The notes under the pieces are model-generated. The model saw only the letters and a program-made list of their open reading frames with translations, was not told the DNA's origin and did not search any database. Shown here piece by piece: positions 14,218 to 22,565 of a stretch of 62,050 nucleotides of DNA. The stretch is from contig NZ_JALMUV010000047.1 in assembly GCF_023155275.1 (NCBI RefSeq), forward strand, positions 1-62,050, written 5' to 3'. This DNA is from Streptomyces rhizoryzae (GTDB taxonomy: Bacteria > Actinomycetota > Actinomycetes > Streptomycetales > Streptomycetaceae). The number at the start of each line of letters is the position of its first letter. Position 1 is the stretch's first letter. The position numbers and the translations under genes were made by a program.

Positions 14218-17211
14218 ATGGAACGCGTGGCAGCGCTCGACGAACCCCTGAAGAAGATCCTCGGCGGCACCACCGCGAAGGTGCTCGGCGAGCACCTCGG
14301 CCTGGAAACGGTCGGCGATCTGCTGCACCACTACCCGCGCCGCTACGCCGAGCGCGGTGAGCTGACCCGCCTCGCCGACCTGCCGCTGGACGAGCACGTC
14401 ACGGTCGTCGCGCGGGTCGCCGACGCCCGCGTGCTGACGTTCAACCAAGGCCGCGGCAAGCGGCTGGAGGTGACCCTCACCGACGGCAGCGGCCGGCTCC
14501 AGCTGGTGTTCTTCGGCAAGGGTGTCCACAAGCCCCACAAGGACCTGCTGCCCGGCCGCAGCGCCCTGTTCGCCGGCAAGGTCTCGGTCTTCAACCGCCG
14601 GCTCCAGCTCGCCCACCCCGAATACCAGCTCCTGGACCAGGACGCCGACAGCGGCGCGGTCGACGCCTTCGCCGGCAAGCTCCTGCCGCTCTACCCGGCC
14701 TGCCAGCAGATGCCGTCCTGGAAGATCGCCAAGGCCGTCGACGCGGTACTGCCCCGCGCCCAGGACGCCGTGGACCCGCTGCCCGAGGCGCTGCGCGCGG
14801 GCCGCGGCCTGGTCCCGCTCACCGAGGCGCTGCTGAAGATCCACCGGCCCGCCACCAAGGCCGACATCGCCGACGCGCGGGCCCGCCTGAAGTGGGACGA
14901 GGCGTTCGTCCTCCAGGTCGCGCTGGCCCGCCGCCGCTTCGCCGAGACCCAACTCCCCGCCGTGCCGCGGAAGGTGGCCAGGGGCGGGATCCTCGACGCG
15001 TTCGACGCCCGGCTGCCCTTCACCCTCACCGAGGGCCAGCGCAAGGTCAGCCAGGAGATCTTCGACGACCTGGCGACCGAACACCCCATGCACCGCCTCC
15101 TCCAGGGCGAGGTCGGCTCCGGCAAGGCCCAGCCGCTGGACGCCCTGGTCCTCACCCCGCGCGGCTTCCGCCCCATGGGCGAGATGGCGGTGGGCACCGA
15201 GGTGGTGGTGCCCAGCGGCGCCACCGCCCCGGTGGACGGCGTCTTCCCGCAGGGCGAGCGGGAGGTGTGGCGGCTGGTCCTCTCCGACGGCAGCACCGTC
15301 GAGTGCGACGACGAGCACCTGTGGATCGTCTCCTCCCGCGCCACCGGCGAACGGGTCCTGACCACCCGGGAGCTGCGGACCGGCCTGCTGGACGAGGCCG
15401 GCCGGCCGCGCTGGTCGATCGCCCCGGCCGTCCCGGTGGACCTCGACGACGGCGGCCCGCGGCCGGTGGACGCCGCCGCACTGGGCCGCACGCTCGGCGC
15501 CGGCGGCACCGGCCCGGCCGGCCGCACCGTCCCCGCCGCCTACCGCAACGCCCCGGTCAAGGACCGCCGCGCCCTGCTGCGCGGACTCCTGGCGTCCGGC
15601 GGGCCCGCCGGACGGCCCGGCGTCCTGCGCACCGACCACGCCCCGCTGGCCGCCGACGCCGCCTGGCTGGCGCGCTCCCTGGGCGGCACCGCCCGCACGG
15701 CACCCCTCCCCGGCGGCGGCCACGAGGTCACCGTCGCGCTCCCCGGCGCGGACGGCGCCGGGGACGGCGGTGCCGCGTTCCGGCGCACCGTCACGGCGAT
15801 CGAGCCCGCCGGCCGCCGCCCCGTCCAGTGCATCAGCGTCGCGCACCCCTCCCGCGCCTACGTCACCGACCACTTCACGGTCACCCACAACACCATGGTC
15901 GCGCTGCGCGCCATGCTCGGCGTGGTCGACAGCGGCGGCCAGGCGGCGATGCTCGCCCCCACCGAGGTGCTGGCCCAGCAGCACCACCGCTCGATCACCG
16001 GCATGATGGGCGATCTGGCCGAGGGCGGTCTGCTCGGCGGCGCCGAGCAGGGCACCAAAGTGGTGCTGCTGACCGGCTCGATGGGCGCCGCCGCCCGCCG
16101 CCGGGCGCTGCTGGACCTGGTCACCGGCGAGGCCGGCATCGTCATCGGCACGCACGCCCTGATCGAGGACGTGGTGCAGTTCCACGACCTCGGCCTGGTC
16201 GTCGTCGACGAACAGCACCGCTTCGGCGTCGAGCAGCGCGACGCCCTGCGCTCCAAGGGCAAACAGCCCCCGCACCTGCTGGTGATGACCGCCACACCGA
16301 TCCCGCGCACGGTCGCCATGACCGTCTTCGGCGATCTGGAGACCTCCGTCCTGGACCAGCTCCCGGCCGGCCGCTCCCCGATCGCCAGCCATGTGGTGCC
16401 CGCCAAGGACAAGCCGCACTTCCTCGCCCGCGCCTGGGAGCGGGTCCGCGAGGAGGTCGCCGCCGGCCACCAGGCGTACGTGGTCTGCCCGCGGATCGGC
16501 GACGACGAGGACACCCCCGAGGCCAAGGGCGCCAAGGGCAACAAGGCCAAGGGCACCGCCGCGCCGCCCGGTTCGCCGGAGGACGCCGAGGAGAAGCGCC
16601 CGCCGCTGGCGGTGCTGGAGATCGCCGAGCAGCTGCGGACGGGCCCGCTGGCCGGGCTGCGGGTCGCGGTGCTGCACGGCCGGATGCCCCCGGACGACAA
16701 GGACGAGGTGATGCGCCGGTTCGCCGCCGGCGAGCTGGACGTGCTGGTCGCCACCACCGTCATCGAGGTCGGCGTCAACGTCCCCAACGCCACCGTCATG
16801 GTGATCATGGACGCGGACCGCTTCGGCGTCTCCCAGCTGCACCAGCTCCGCGGCCGGGTCGGCCGCGGCTCGGCGCCCGGCCTGTGCCTGCTGGTCAGCG
16901 AGATGCCCGAGGCCAGCCCGGCCCGCGCCCGGCTCGCCGCGGTCGCCGCCACCCTCGACGGCTTCGAACTCTCCCGCATCGACCTCGAACAGCGCCGCGA
17001 GGGCGACGTCCTGGGCCAGGCCCAGTCCGGTGTCCGCTCCTCGCTGCGGATGCTCGCGGTCATCGAGGACGAGGAGGTCATCGCGGCGGCCCGCGAAGAG
17101 GCCACCGCCCTGGTCGCCGCCGACCCCGCCCTGACCGGCTGCCCCGAGCTGCGGACCGCGCTCGCCGCCCTGCTCGACGAGGACCGGGAGCAGTATCTGG
17201 ACAAGGGCTGA
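14218..17211 (+). CDS. recG: ATP-dependent DNA helicase RecG, interrupted by an intein
   Basis: A 997-residue precursor; removing the intein at residues 304-558 leaves 742 residues, a normal RecG. RecG reverses stalled forks and branch-migrates Holliday junctions. The N-terminal wedge domain has an OB fold (about 60-150). The extein Walker A reads GEVGSGK, then the intein, then TMVALRAML. Next come LAPTEVLAQQH, VVVDEQHRFGV (DEQH box), TATPIPRT, and the C-terminal helicase domain ending in QLRGRVGRG. The second helicase domain carries a charged Lys/Ala insert at 16500-16600. The ATG at 14218 is used; seven codons of open frame precede it. The unspliced protein should not bind ATP. rsmD follows. 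Confidence 0.96.
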   Translation: MERVAALDEPLKKILGGTTAKVLGEHLGLETVGDLLHHYPRRYAERGELTRLADLPLDEHVTVVARVADARVLTFNQGRGKRLEVTLTDGSGRLQLVFFGKGVHKPHKDLLPGRSALFAGKVSVFNRRLQLAHPEYQLLDQDADSGAVDAFAGKLLPLYPACQQMPSWKIAKAVDAVLPRAQDAVDPLPEALRAGRGLVPLTEALLKIHRPATKADIADARARLKWDEAFVLQVALARRRFAETQLPAVPRKVARGGILDAFDARLPFTLTEGQRKVSQEIFDDLATEHPMHRLLQGEVGSGKAQPLDALVLTPRGFRPMGEMAVGTEVVVPSGATAPVDGVFPQGEREVWRLVLSDGSTVECDDEHLWIVSSRATGERVLTTRELRTGLLDEAGRPRWSIAPAVPVDLDDGGPRPVDAAALGRTLGAGGTGPAGRTVPAAYRNAPVKDRRALLRGLLASGGPAGRPGVLRTDHAPLAADAAWLARSLGGTARTAPLPGGGHEVTVALPGADGAGDGGAAFRRTVTAIEPAGRRPVQCISVAHPSRAYVTDHFTVTHNTMVALRAMLGVVDSGGQAAMLAPTEVLAQQHHRSITGMMGDLAEGGLLGGAEQGTKVVLLTGSMGAAARRRALLDLVTGEAGIVIGTHALIEDVVQFHDLGLVVVDEQHRFGVEQRDALRSKGKQPPHLLVMTATPIPRTVAMTVFGDLETSVLDQLPAGRSPIASHVVPAKDKPHFLARAWERVREEVAAGHQAYVVCPRIGDDEDTPEAKGAKGNKAKGTAAPPGSPEDAEEKRPPLAVLEIAEQLRTGPLAGLRVAVLHGRMPPDDKDEVMRRFAAGELDVLVATTVIEVGVNVPNATVMVIMDADRFGVSQLHQLRGRVGRGSAPGLCLLVSEMPEASPARARLAAVAATLDGFELSRIDLEQRREGDVLGQAQSGVRSSLRMLAVIEDEEVIAAAREEATALVAADPALTGCPELRTALAALLDEDREQYLDKG
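15127..15891 (+). mobile_element. Class 3 intein in the RecG Walker A motif, with decayed LAGLIDADG endonuclease
   Basis: A 255-residue in-frame insertion between Lys and Thr of GSGKT. Numbered from its first residue: Ala1 replaces the usual Cys/Ser. Block A contains L-V-L-T-P-R-G-F. Block B is G55-S-T-V-E-C-D-D-E-H64-L-W66. Block F is V-Q-C235-I-S-V-A-H. Block G ends V-T-H254-N255, with Thr +1 from the extein. A non-nucleophilic first residue with Trp in block B, Cys in block F and Thr +1 is the WCT signature of class 3 inteins, where the block F Cys starts splicing. Residues about 100-200 resemble a LAGLIDADG endonuclease, but the two acidic catalytic sites read L-G-A-G-G and L-L-A-S-G-G. 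Base composition matches the host gene. Confidence 0.93.
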
Positions 17212-17356
17212 CGGCATCCGGCCCCGAGTGAGAACGATCACGGCCGGCCGGCCCGAGGGCGGGAGCCGCTCCCCGGGGGACGGACATATCGTGGGAGAGC
17301 GGAGCCCGCCGGGGCGGCCGCCCCACCCCGACCCCGATCGACGTAAGGACGGGCCC

Positions 17357-17956
17357 ATGACCCGCGTGATCGCCGGCACGGCCGGCGGCCGCCGCCTCGC
17401 CGTACCCCCGGGCAACGGCACCCGCCCCACGTCCGACCGGGCGCGCGAGGGCATGTTCTCCACCTGGGAGGCGCTGGACGGCCCGCTCACCGGCGCCCGG
17501 GTCCTGGACCTCTACGGCGGTTCCGGCGCGGTCGGCCTGGAGGCGCTCTCCCGCGGCGCCGCGCACGTCCTGCTGGTCGAGGCCGACGCCCGCGCCGTCC
17601 GCACCATCCGGGAGAACGTCCGCACGGTCGGCCTGCCCGGCGCCGAGGTCCGCCCCGGCAAGGCCGAGCAGACCGCGGCCGCCCCGCCCCCCGGCGACCC
17701 CTACGACCTCGTCTTCCTGGACCCCCCGTACGCCGTCGGCGACGACGAACTGCGCGAGATCCTGCTCACACTCCGTGGTCAGGGGTGGCTTGCCGCGCAG
17801 GCACTCGTCACCGTGGAGCGGAGCACCCGGGGCGGCGCGTTCGCCTGGCCGGACGGTTTCGAAGCGATCAAGGCCCGTCGCTACGGCGAGGGGACGCTTT
17901 GGTACGGTCGCGCAGCTTCGGCGTCCGCCGAACCGACGTCAGCCACCGTGTCATGA
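17357..17956 (+). CDS. rsmD: 16S rRNA (guanine-966-N2)-methyltransferase
   Basis: A 199-residue class I methyltransferase that modifies G966 of 16S rRNA on the 30S subunit. I-A-G-x-A-G-G-R-R-L opens the protein, R-P-T-S-D-R-A-R-E follows, D-L-Y-G-G-S-G-A-V-G is the SAM-binding loop and F-L-D-P-P-Y is the catalytic motif. The ATG at 17357 follows AAGGAC at 17345-17350; the frame is open further upstream without a better start. coaD is immediately downstream, the usual rsmD-coaD pair. Confidence 0.95.
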   Translation: MTRVIAGTAGGRRLAVPPGNGTRPTSDRAREGMFSTWEALDGPLTGARVLDLYGGSGAVGLEALSRGAAHVLLVEADARAVRTIRENVRTVGLPGAEVRPGKAEQTAAAPPPGDPYDLVFLDPPYAVGDDELREILLTLRGQGWLAAQALVTVERSTRGGAFAWPDGFEAIKARRYGEGTLWYGRAASASAEPTSATVS

Positions 17957-17982
17957 ACGGACCGGAGAGCGAGGAGACGAAG

Positions 17983-18465
17983 TTGCGCCGCGCCGTCTGT
18001 CCGGGGTCCTTCGACCCCATCACCAACGGGCACCTGGACATCATCGCCCGGGCCTCCAAGCTGTACGACGTCGTCCATGTCGCCGTCATGATCAACAAGT
18101 CCAAGCAGGGCCTGTTCACGGTCGACGAGCGGATCGACCTGATCCGCCGGGCCACCGCCGAGTACGGCAACGTCGAGGTCGAGTCCTTCCACGGCCTGCT
18201 CGTCGACTTCTGCAAGCAGCGCGACATCCCCGCCATCGTCAAGGGCCTGCGCGCGGTCAGCGACTTCGACTACGAACTCCAGATGGCCCAGATGAACAAC
18301 GGCCTCTCCGGCGTGGAGACCCTCTTCGTCCCCACCAACCCCACCTACAGCTTCCTCTCCTCCAGCCTGGTCAAGGAGGTCGCGGCCTGGGGCGGTGACG
18401 TCTCCCACCTGGTCCCGCCGTTCGTCCTGGACGCACTGACCGAGCGGCTCCGCGACAAGCCCTGA
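17983..18465 (+). CDS. coaD: Phosphopantetheine adenylyltransferase
   Basis: A 160-residue nucleotidyltransferase that adds AMP to 4'-phosphopantetheine in coenzyme A synthesis. P-G-S-F-D-P-I-T-N-G-H is the signature with the (T/H)xGH motif, and the C-terminal S-S-S-L-V-K-E segment closes the ATP site. I chose TTG at 17983, seven bases after GAGGAG, which gives the usual length. An ATG at 17953 that overlaps the rsmD stop would add ten residues. It is co-transcribed with rsmD. Confidence 0.95.
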   Translation: MRRAVCPGSFDPITNGHLDIIARASKLYDVVHVAVMINKSKQGLFTVDERIDLIRRATAEYGNVEVESFHGLLVDFCKQRDIPAIVKGLRAVSDFDYELQMAQMNNGLSGVETLFVPTNPTYSFLSSSLVKEVAAWGGDVSHLVPPFVLDALTERLRDKP

Positions 18466-18498
18466 CCGGGTCCGCGGTGCGGTGGGACCGGCACTGAT

Positions 18499-18513
18499 CT
18501 GACGGGTCGTCAG
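18499..18513. promoter_or_regulatory. Inverted repeat CTGACG-N3-CGTCAG before the SepIVA-like gene
   Basis: A perfect 6+3+6 palindrome, CTGACGGGTCGTCAG, 34 bases after coaD and about 80 bases before the next start codon. A second copy with a different centre lies at 33408-33422. Short palindromes of this type are typical operators of TetR-family repressors. A -10-like TACAGT at 18542-18547 follows it. Confidence 0.5.
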
Positions 18514-18591
18514 CAGGTGTCGGGGCGGGGGTTCCTGGCCGTACAGTCGTCCCGTTCCCTCCCTCCAACCCCAGAGAGTGGCGAGTCCAAG

Positions 18592-19692
18592 GTGGACGTC
18601 CAGAAGAAGCTCGACGACATCGTCGCAGCCGTCGGCAGCGCCCGGTCCGTGCCCATGTCGGCCTCGTGCGTGGTCAACCGCGCCGAGCTGCTCGCCATGC
18701 TGGAGGAAGTGCGCACCGCCCTGCCCGGATCGCTGGCCCAGGCCCAGGAACTCCTCGGCGGCCGCGAGCAGATGGTGGAGGAGGCGCGCGCCGAGGCCGA
18801 GCGGATCATCGAGTCCGCGCACAGCCAGCGCGGTTCGCTGATCTCCGACACCGAGGTGGTCCGGCAGGCGCAGGAGGAGGCGGACCGGATCCTGGAGGAG
18901 GCCCGCCGGGAGGCCGAGGAGATCCGCGTCCAGGCCGACGACTACGTCGACAGCAAGCTCGCCAACTTCGAGGTCGTGCTCACCAAGACCATCGGCTCGG
19001 TCGACCGCGGCCGCGAGAAGCTGCTCGGCCGCGGCCCCGGCCTGGACGAGCAGGGCTACGAGGACACCGAGGCCCCCGAGCGCAGCGCCGACCCCGAGAC
19101 CCTGCGGCGCCGCGCCGACGCGTACGTGGACGCCAAGTTCGGCGCCTTCCAGGCCGTCCTCACCAAGACCCTGGAGGCGGTCGGCCGCGGCCGGGACAAG
19201 CTCCAGGGCGCCCGCCCGATCGACGAGCTCGCCGCCCACCTCGCCGCCCAGAGCGACCCGCAGACCGGTGCCCCGCTCCAGGCCGACGCCGAGTACCTGG
19301 CCGGCCTGGCGGGCGCCACGGCCGTGCCCGCCGCCGTCCCCGCCGCCGCGCCGGCCCCGGCCCCCGAGCCCCAGCCGGACTACTACGCCGGCCAGGTCGC
19401 CGCCTACCAGCAGCCGGACGGCTACTCCTACCAGCAGCCCGAGCAGGTCCCGTACACCCAGCACCAGGACCCGTACGGCTACGGCTGGCAGCAGACCCCG
19501 CAGCCCCAGCAGCCCGCCGCCCAGCTCCCGCACCAGGGCTACGAGGCGGTCGGCTACCCCGCCCAGGGAGTGCCCCCGCAGCCCGCGCACGCCCCGGCCC
19601 CCCAGCCCGGCGCCCTGGACGAGACCAGCCTCTTCGACACCAGCCTGATCAACCTCGACCAGCTCCGCCAGTACGAGGAGGGCCGCCACTGA
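18592..19692 (+). CDS. SepIVA/DivIVA-like coiled-coil cell-growth protein
   Basis: A 366-residue protein. Residues 1-30 (V-D-V-Q-K-K-L-D-D-I-V) are a conserved N-terminal segment. Residues 35-215 are a Glu/Ala/Arg-rich coiled coil of the DivIVA/ATP-synthase-b type. It contains two related blocks, D-D-Y-V-D-S-K-L-A-N-F-E-V-V-L-T-K-T and a later A-Y-V-D-A-K-F-G-A-F-Q-A-V-L-T-K-T copy. The rest is a Pro/Gln/Tyr-rich flexible tail ending in a conserved short acidic-hydrophobic peptide. Mycobacterial SepIVA, a septum and tip-growth protein, sits next to the same DUF177-rpmF-rnc-mutM-smc set, which supports the assignment. The start is GTG at 18592 with a weak ribosome site. Confidence 0.85.
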   Translation: MDVQKKLDDIVAAVGSARSVPMSASCVVNRAELLAMLEEVRTALPGSLAQAQELLGGREQMVEEARAEAERIIESAHSQRGSLISDTEVVRQAQEEADRILEEARREAEEIRVQADDYVDSKLANFEVVLTKTIGSVDRGREKLLGRGPGLDEQGYEDTEAPERSADPETLRRRADAYVDAKFGAFQAVLTKTLEAVGRGRDKLQGARPIDELAAHLAAQSDPQTGAPLQADAEYLAGLAGATAVPAAVPAAAPAPAPEPQPDYYAGQVAAYQQPDGYSYQQPEQVPYTQHQDPYGYGWQQTPQPQQPAAQLPHQGYEAVGYPAQGVPPQPAHAPAPQPGALDETSLFDTSLINLDQLRQYEEGRH

Positions 19693-19734
19693 GCGGCGGC
19701 CCGCCGGGCCCGCGGGCGCAGGGGGCGGACCGGA

Positions 19735-19764
19735 TTGGGCCTATCGGAAGCCGTCCAGTATCCT
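19735..19764 (+). promoter_or_regulatory. Candidate promoter of the DUF177-rpmF-rnc operon
   Basis: TTGGGC at 19735-19740 and TATCCT at 19759-19764, spaced by 18 bases, resemble a vegetative promoter. They lie 100 bases before the DUF177 gene in the 170-base gap after the SepIVA-like gene. Confidence 0.45.
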
Positions 19765-19862
19765 GGCTCTTCGGTCGCGTGTATGTCCGCGATCACCGCT
19801 GCCCGCACGCCGGACTCCCGGCCGCAGGCGGCCGATACCGCAGTACAGAAAGCAGGAAAGCC

Positions 19863-20480
19863 TTGGGCGCCCGCCTCGACCACCGTTCCCCGCTCGTGTT
19901 CGACACACGCGAGCTGGGCCGTCGTCCCGGCGCGCTCAAGCGGCTCTCCCGCACCGTCGAGGCCCCCGCGGACCTCGGCAACGAGGTCATCGGCGTGCCC
20001 GAGGGCGTGCCGGTCGAGCTCGACCTCCGCCTCGAAGCGGTCATGGACGGGGTGCTTGTCACAGGTACCGCCCGTGCGGCCGTGAAGGGGGAGTGCGTAA
20101 GGTGTCTGGAGCCGCTGGAGCGAGAGCTCGAAGCGGACTTCCAGGAGATGTTCGCCTACCCCGACGCCGACGCCCGGACCGAGTCCGGCGACGACGCCGA
20201 GGACGAGGAGGACACCCTCTACATCGAGGACGATCTGATCGACCTCGAACCCGTGCTGCGTGACGCGGTGGTGCTCGCACTGCCGCTGCAGCCGGTGTGC
20301 CGGGAGGACTGCCCCGGTCTGTGCTCCGAGTGCGGGGCGCGGCTGGCGGACGACCCGGACCACCACCACGACGCCGTCGACATGCGCTGGGCGGCATTGC
20401 AGGAACTCGCCGGGTCCAACCAGGACCGCGAGATGGACAACGAACCCCGCGACGGCGGGGACGAACCTCAGGAGAAGTAG
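19863..20480 (+). CDS. DUF177 protein (YceD-like, 23S rRNA/L32-linked)
   Basis: A 205-residue member of the DUF177/YceD family, which almost always precedes rpmF and is linked to 23S rRNA accumulation. It opens with L-V-F-D-T-R-E-L-G-R-R-P-G, has a middle C-V-R-C motif and later C-R-E-D-C-P-G-L-C-S-E-C, a likely zinc site. An acidic patch rich in Asp/Glu lies around 115-130. The start is taken as TTG at 19863, after AGGAAAG; no better start is in frame nearby. rpmF begins two bases after the stop. Confidence 0.88.
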   Translation: MGARLDHRSPLVFDTRELGRRPGALKRLSRTVEAPADLGNEVIGVPEGVPVELDLRLEAVMDGVLVTGTARAAVKGECVRCLEPLERELEADFQEMFAYPDADARTESGDDAEDEEDTLYIEDDLIDLEPVLRDAVVLALPLQPVCREDCPGLCSECGARLADDPDHHHDAVDMRWAALQELAGSNQDREMDNEPRDGGDEPQEK

Positions 20481-20482
20481 CC

Positions 20483-20656
20483 GTGGCTGTTCCGAAGCGG
20501 AAGATGTCGCGCAGCAACACGCGCCACCGCCGGTCGCAGTGGAAGGCTGCGGTCCCCACCCTGGTTGCGTGCGAGCGCTGCCAGGAGCCGAAGCAGCAGC
20601 ACATCGCGTGCCCGAGCTGCGGCACCTACAACAAGCGCCAGGTCATCGCGGTCTGA
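20483..20656 (+). CDS. rpmF: 50S ribosomal protein L32
   Basis: A 57-residue large-subunit protein with the canonical A-V-P-K-R-K-M-S-R-S-N-T start and a zinc ribbon made of C-E-R-C and C-P-S-C. The start is GTG at 20483; its ribosome site AGGAGAAG lies within the end of the DUF177 gene, so the two are coupled. rnc starts eight bases after the stop. Confidence 0.97.
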   Translation: MAVPKRKMSRSNTRHRRSQWKAAVPTLVACERCQEPKQQHIACPSCGTYNKRQVIAV

Positions 20657-20663
20657 GCGGCTG

Positions 20664-21512
20664 GTGACAGGCACTGTGTCTAGCCCGAAGAAGGCAGAAG
20701 ACGGCCCCTCGTCACCGCGCAGGCGCGGAGACGGAGCGGCACCGGCGGACACGGCCTCGTCCCTCTCGCTTCTGGAAGGGCGGCTCGGGTACACACTTGA
20801 GTCCGCCCTTCTGGTGCGTGCGCTGACGCATCGCTCGTACGCCTACGAGAACGGCGGTCTGCCCACCAACGAGCGGCTCGAATTCCTCGGGGATTCGGTG
20901 CTCGGCCTGGTGGTCACCGACACGCTGTACCGCATCCACCCCGACCTGCCGGAAGGCCAGCTGGCCAAGCTGCGGGCCGCGGTGGTCAACTCACGGGCGC
21001 TCGCCGAGGTGGGCCGCGGCCTCGACCTCGGCGCTTTCATCCGCCTCGGACGGGGCGAAGAGGGCACGGGCGGCCGGGACAAGGCCAGCATCCTCGCCGA
21101 CACCCTGGAAGCGGTGATCGGCGCGGTCTATCTCGACCAGGGCCTCGACGCGGCCGGCGAGCTGGTGCACCGGCTCTTCGACCCGCTCATCGAGAAGTCC
21201 TCCAGCCTGGGCGCCGGCCTGGACTGGAAGACCAGCCTCCAGGAGCTCACCGCGACCGAGGGCCTCGGGGTACCGGAGTACCTGGTCACCGAGACCGGTC
21301 CGGACCACGAGAAGACCTTTACTGCTGCCGCCCGCGTCGGTGGTGTCTCGTACGGCACCGGCACCGGCCGCAGCAAGAAGGAAGCCGAGCAGCAGGCGGC
21401 CGAATCCGCGTGGCGCGCGATCCGCGCCGCGGCGGACGAGGCGGCGGGGAAGGCGCCCGAGGGCGGCGACCCGGCTCAGGCTTCCGGCGGCACTCCGTCG
21501 CCGGCACACTGA
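20664..21512 (+). CDS. rnc: Ribonuclease III (AbsB homologue)
   Basis: A 282-residue double-strand-specific endoribonuclease that processes rRNA and mRNA. The catalytic domain (about 40-160) contains the signature N-E-R-L-E-F-L-G-D-S-V-L-G, and D-K-A-S-I-L-A-D-T-L-E-A-V carries the second metal ligands. A double-stranded-RNA-binding domain ends near residue 265. In Streptomyces this gene is absB, needed for antibiotic production. Two GTG starts are possible, 20664 and 20676; the first is used. The N-terminal 30 residues are low-complexity. Confidence 0.95.
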   Translation: MTGTVSSPKKAEDGPSSPRRRGDGAAPADTASSLSLLEGRLGYTLESALLVRALTHRSYAYENGGLPTNERLEFLGDSVLGLVVTDTLYRIHPDLPEGQLAKLRAAVVNSRALAEVGRGLDLGAFIRLGRGEEGTGGRDKASILADTLEAVIGAVYLDQGLDAAGELVHRLFDPLIEKSSSLGAGLDWKTSLQELTATEGLGVPEYLVTETGPDHEKTFTAAARVGGVSYGTGTGRSKKEAEQQAAESAWRAIRAAADEAAGKAPEGGDPAQASGGTPSPAH

Positions 21513-21610
21513 ATCACCGCTTCTGACCCCTTCCGGACGGCCGGCCGCCGCTCCGGGCGGGGTCAGAGGCGTTTTCCGACCCCCCTCCCCGAGGAACGCA
21601 AGGAGCGCCC

Positions 21611-22540
21611 GTGCCCGAGCTGCCCGAGGTCGAGGTCGTCCGCCGGGGCCTGGCGCGCTGGGTCAGCGGCCGCACCGTCGACACCGTCGAGGTCCGCCAT
21701 CCGCGCGCCATCCGGCGGCACACCGCCGGCGCCGAGGACTTCGCCGCCCGCCTCACCGGGCTGCGCATCGGCCCGGCCCGCCGGCGCGGGAAGTACCTGT
21801 GGCTGCCGGTGACCGGCGGCGGCCCGGCCGCGCAGAGCGCCGCCGAGGGCATCGCCCCGGTGATCACCCCCGACGTCACCCACGGCCTCGCGGTCCTGGC
21901 CCACCTCGGCATGAGCGGCCAGCTCCTGGTCCAGCCGCAGGACGCACCGGACGAGAAGCACCTGCGGATCCGGATCCGCTTCGCCGACTCCGACGGCACC
22001 GAGCTGCGCTTCGTCGACCAGCGCACCTTCGGCGGCCTCTCGCTGCACGACACCGTGCCCGGCGACCCGGACCTGCTGCCCGACGTGATCGCGCACATCG
22101 CCCGCGACCCGCTCGACCCCGCCTTCGACGACGCCGCCTTCCACGACGCGCTGCGCCGCCGCCGCACCACGATCAAGCGGGCGCTGCTGGACCAGACCCT
22201 GATCAGCGGCGTCGGCAACATCTACGCCGACGAGGCGCTGTGGCGCTCCCGGCTCCACTACGACCGGCCGACCGCCACCTTCACCCGCCCCCGCACCGCC
22301 GAGCTGCTCGGCCACGTCCGGGACGTGATGACCGCCGCGCTCGCCGTCGGCGGCACCAGCTTCGACAGCCTCTACGTCAACGTCAACGGCGAGTCCGGCT
22401 ACTTCGAGCGCTCCCTGGACGCCTACGGGCGCGAGGACGAACCCTGCCGCCGCTGCGGTACCCCGATCCGCCGCCGCCCCTGGATGAACCGCTCCAGCTA
22501 CTTCTGCCCCCGCTGCCAGCGCCCGCCCCGGCCGAACTGA
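21611..22540 (+). CDS. mutM: Formamidopyrimidine-DNA glycosylase
   Basis: A 309-residue base-excision repair enzyme that removes oxidised purines such as 8-oxoguanine. It begins P-E-L-P-E-V-E, where Pro2 is the catalytic nucleophile and Glu3 assists. The helix-two-turn-helix holds L-I-S-G-V-G-N-I-Y-A-D-E, and a C-terminal zinc finger has C-R-R-C and C-P-R-C. Compared with E. coli Fpg it has extra residues near 70-90. The start is GTG at 21611 with AAGGAG upstream. It converges on the CAP-domain gene. Confidence 0.96.
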   Translation: MPELPEVEVVRRGLARWVSGRTVDTVEVRHPRAIRRHTAGAEDFAARLTGLRIGPARRRGKYLWLPVTGGGPAAQSAAEGIAPVITPDVTHGLAVLAHLGMSGQLLVQPQDAPDEKHLRIRIRFADSDGTELRFVDQRTFGGLSLHDTVPGDPDLLPDVIAHIARDPLDPAFDDAAFHDALRRRRTTIKRALLDQTLISGVGNIYADEALWRSRLHYDRPTATFTRPRTAELLGHVRDVMTAALAVGGTSFDSLYVNVNGESGYFERSLDAYGREDEPCRRCGTPIRRRPWMNRSSYFCPRCQRPPRPN

Positions 22541-22565
22541 CCCGGGCCCCGCCCCGGCCGGGTCA
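22538..22565. terminator. Two-way terminator that includes both stop codons
   Basis: TGACCCGG at 22538-22545 pairs with CCGGGTCA at 22558-22565 (8 bp, 12-base loop). The first three bases are the mutM stop codon and the last three are the stop codon of the convergent CAP gene read on the other strand. Confidence 0.5.

Noticed and set aside
15127..15891. RecG insertion considered as a normal lineage-specific domain insert or a frameshift artefact.
   Set aside because: It stays in frame, interrupts the invariant P-loop exactly, and begins and ends with intein splicing motifs. A folded domain inside GSGKT would kill ATP binding.
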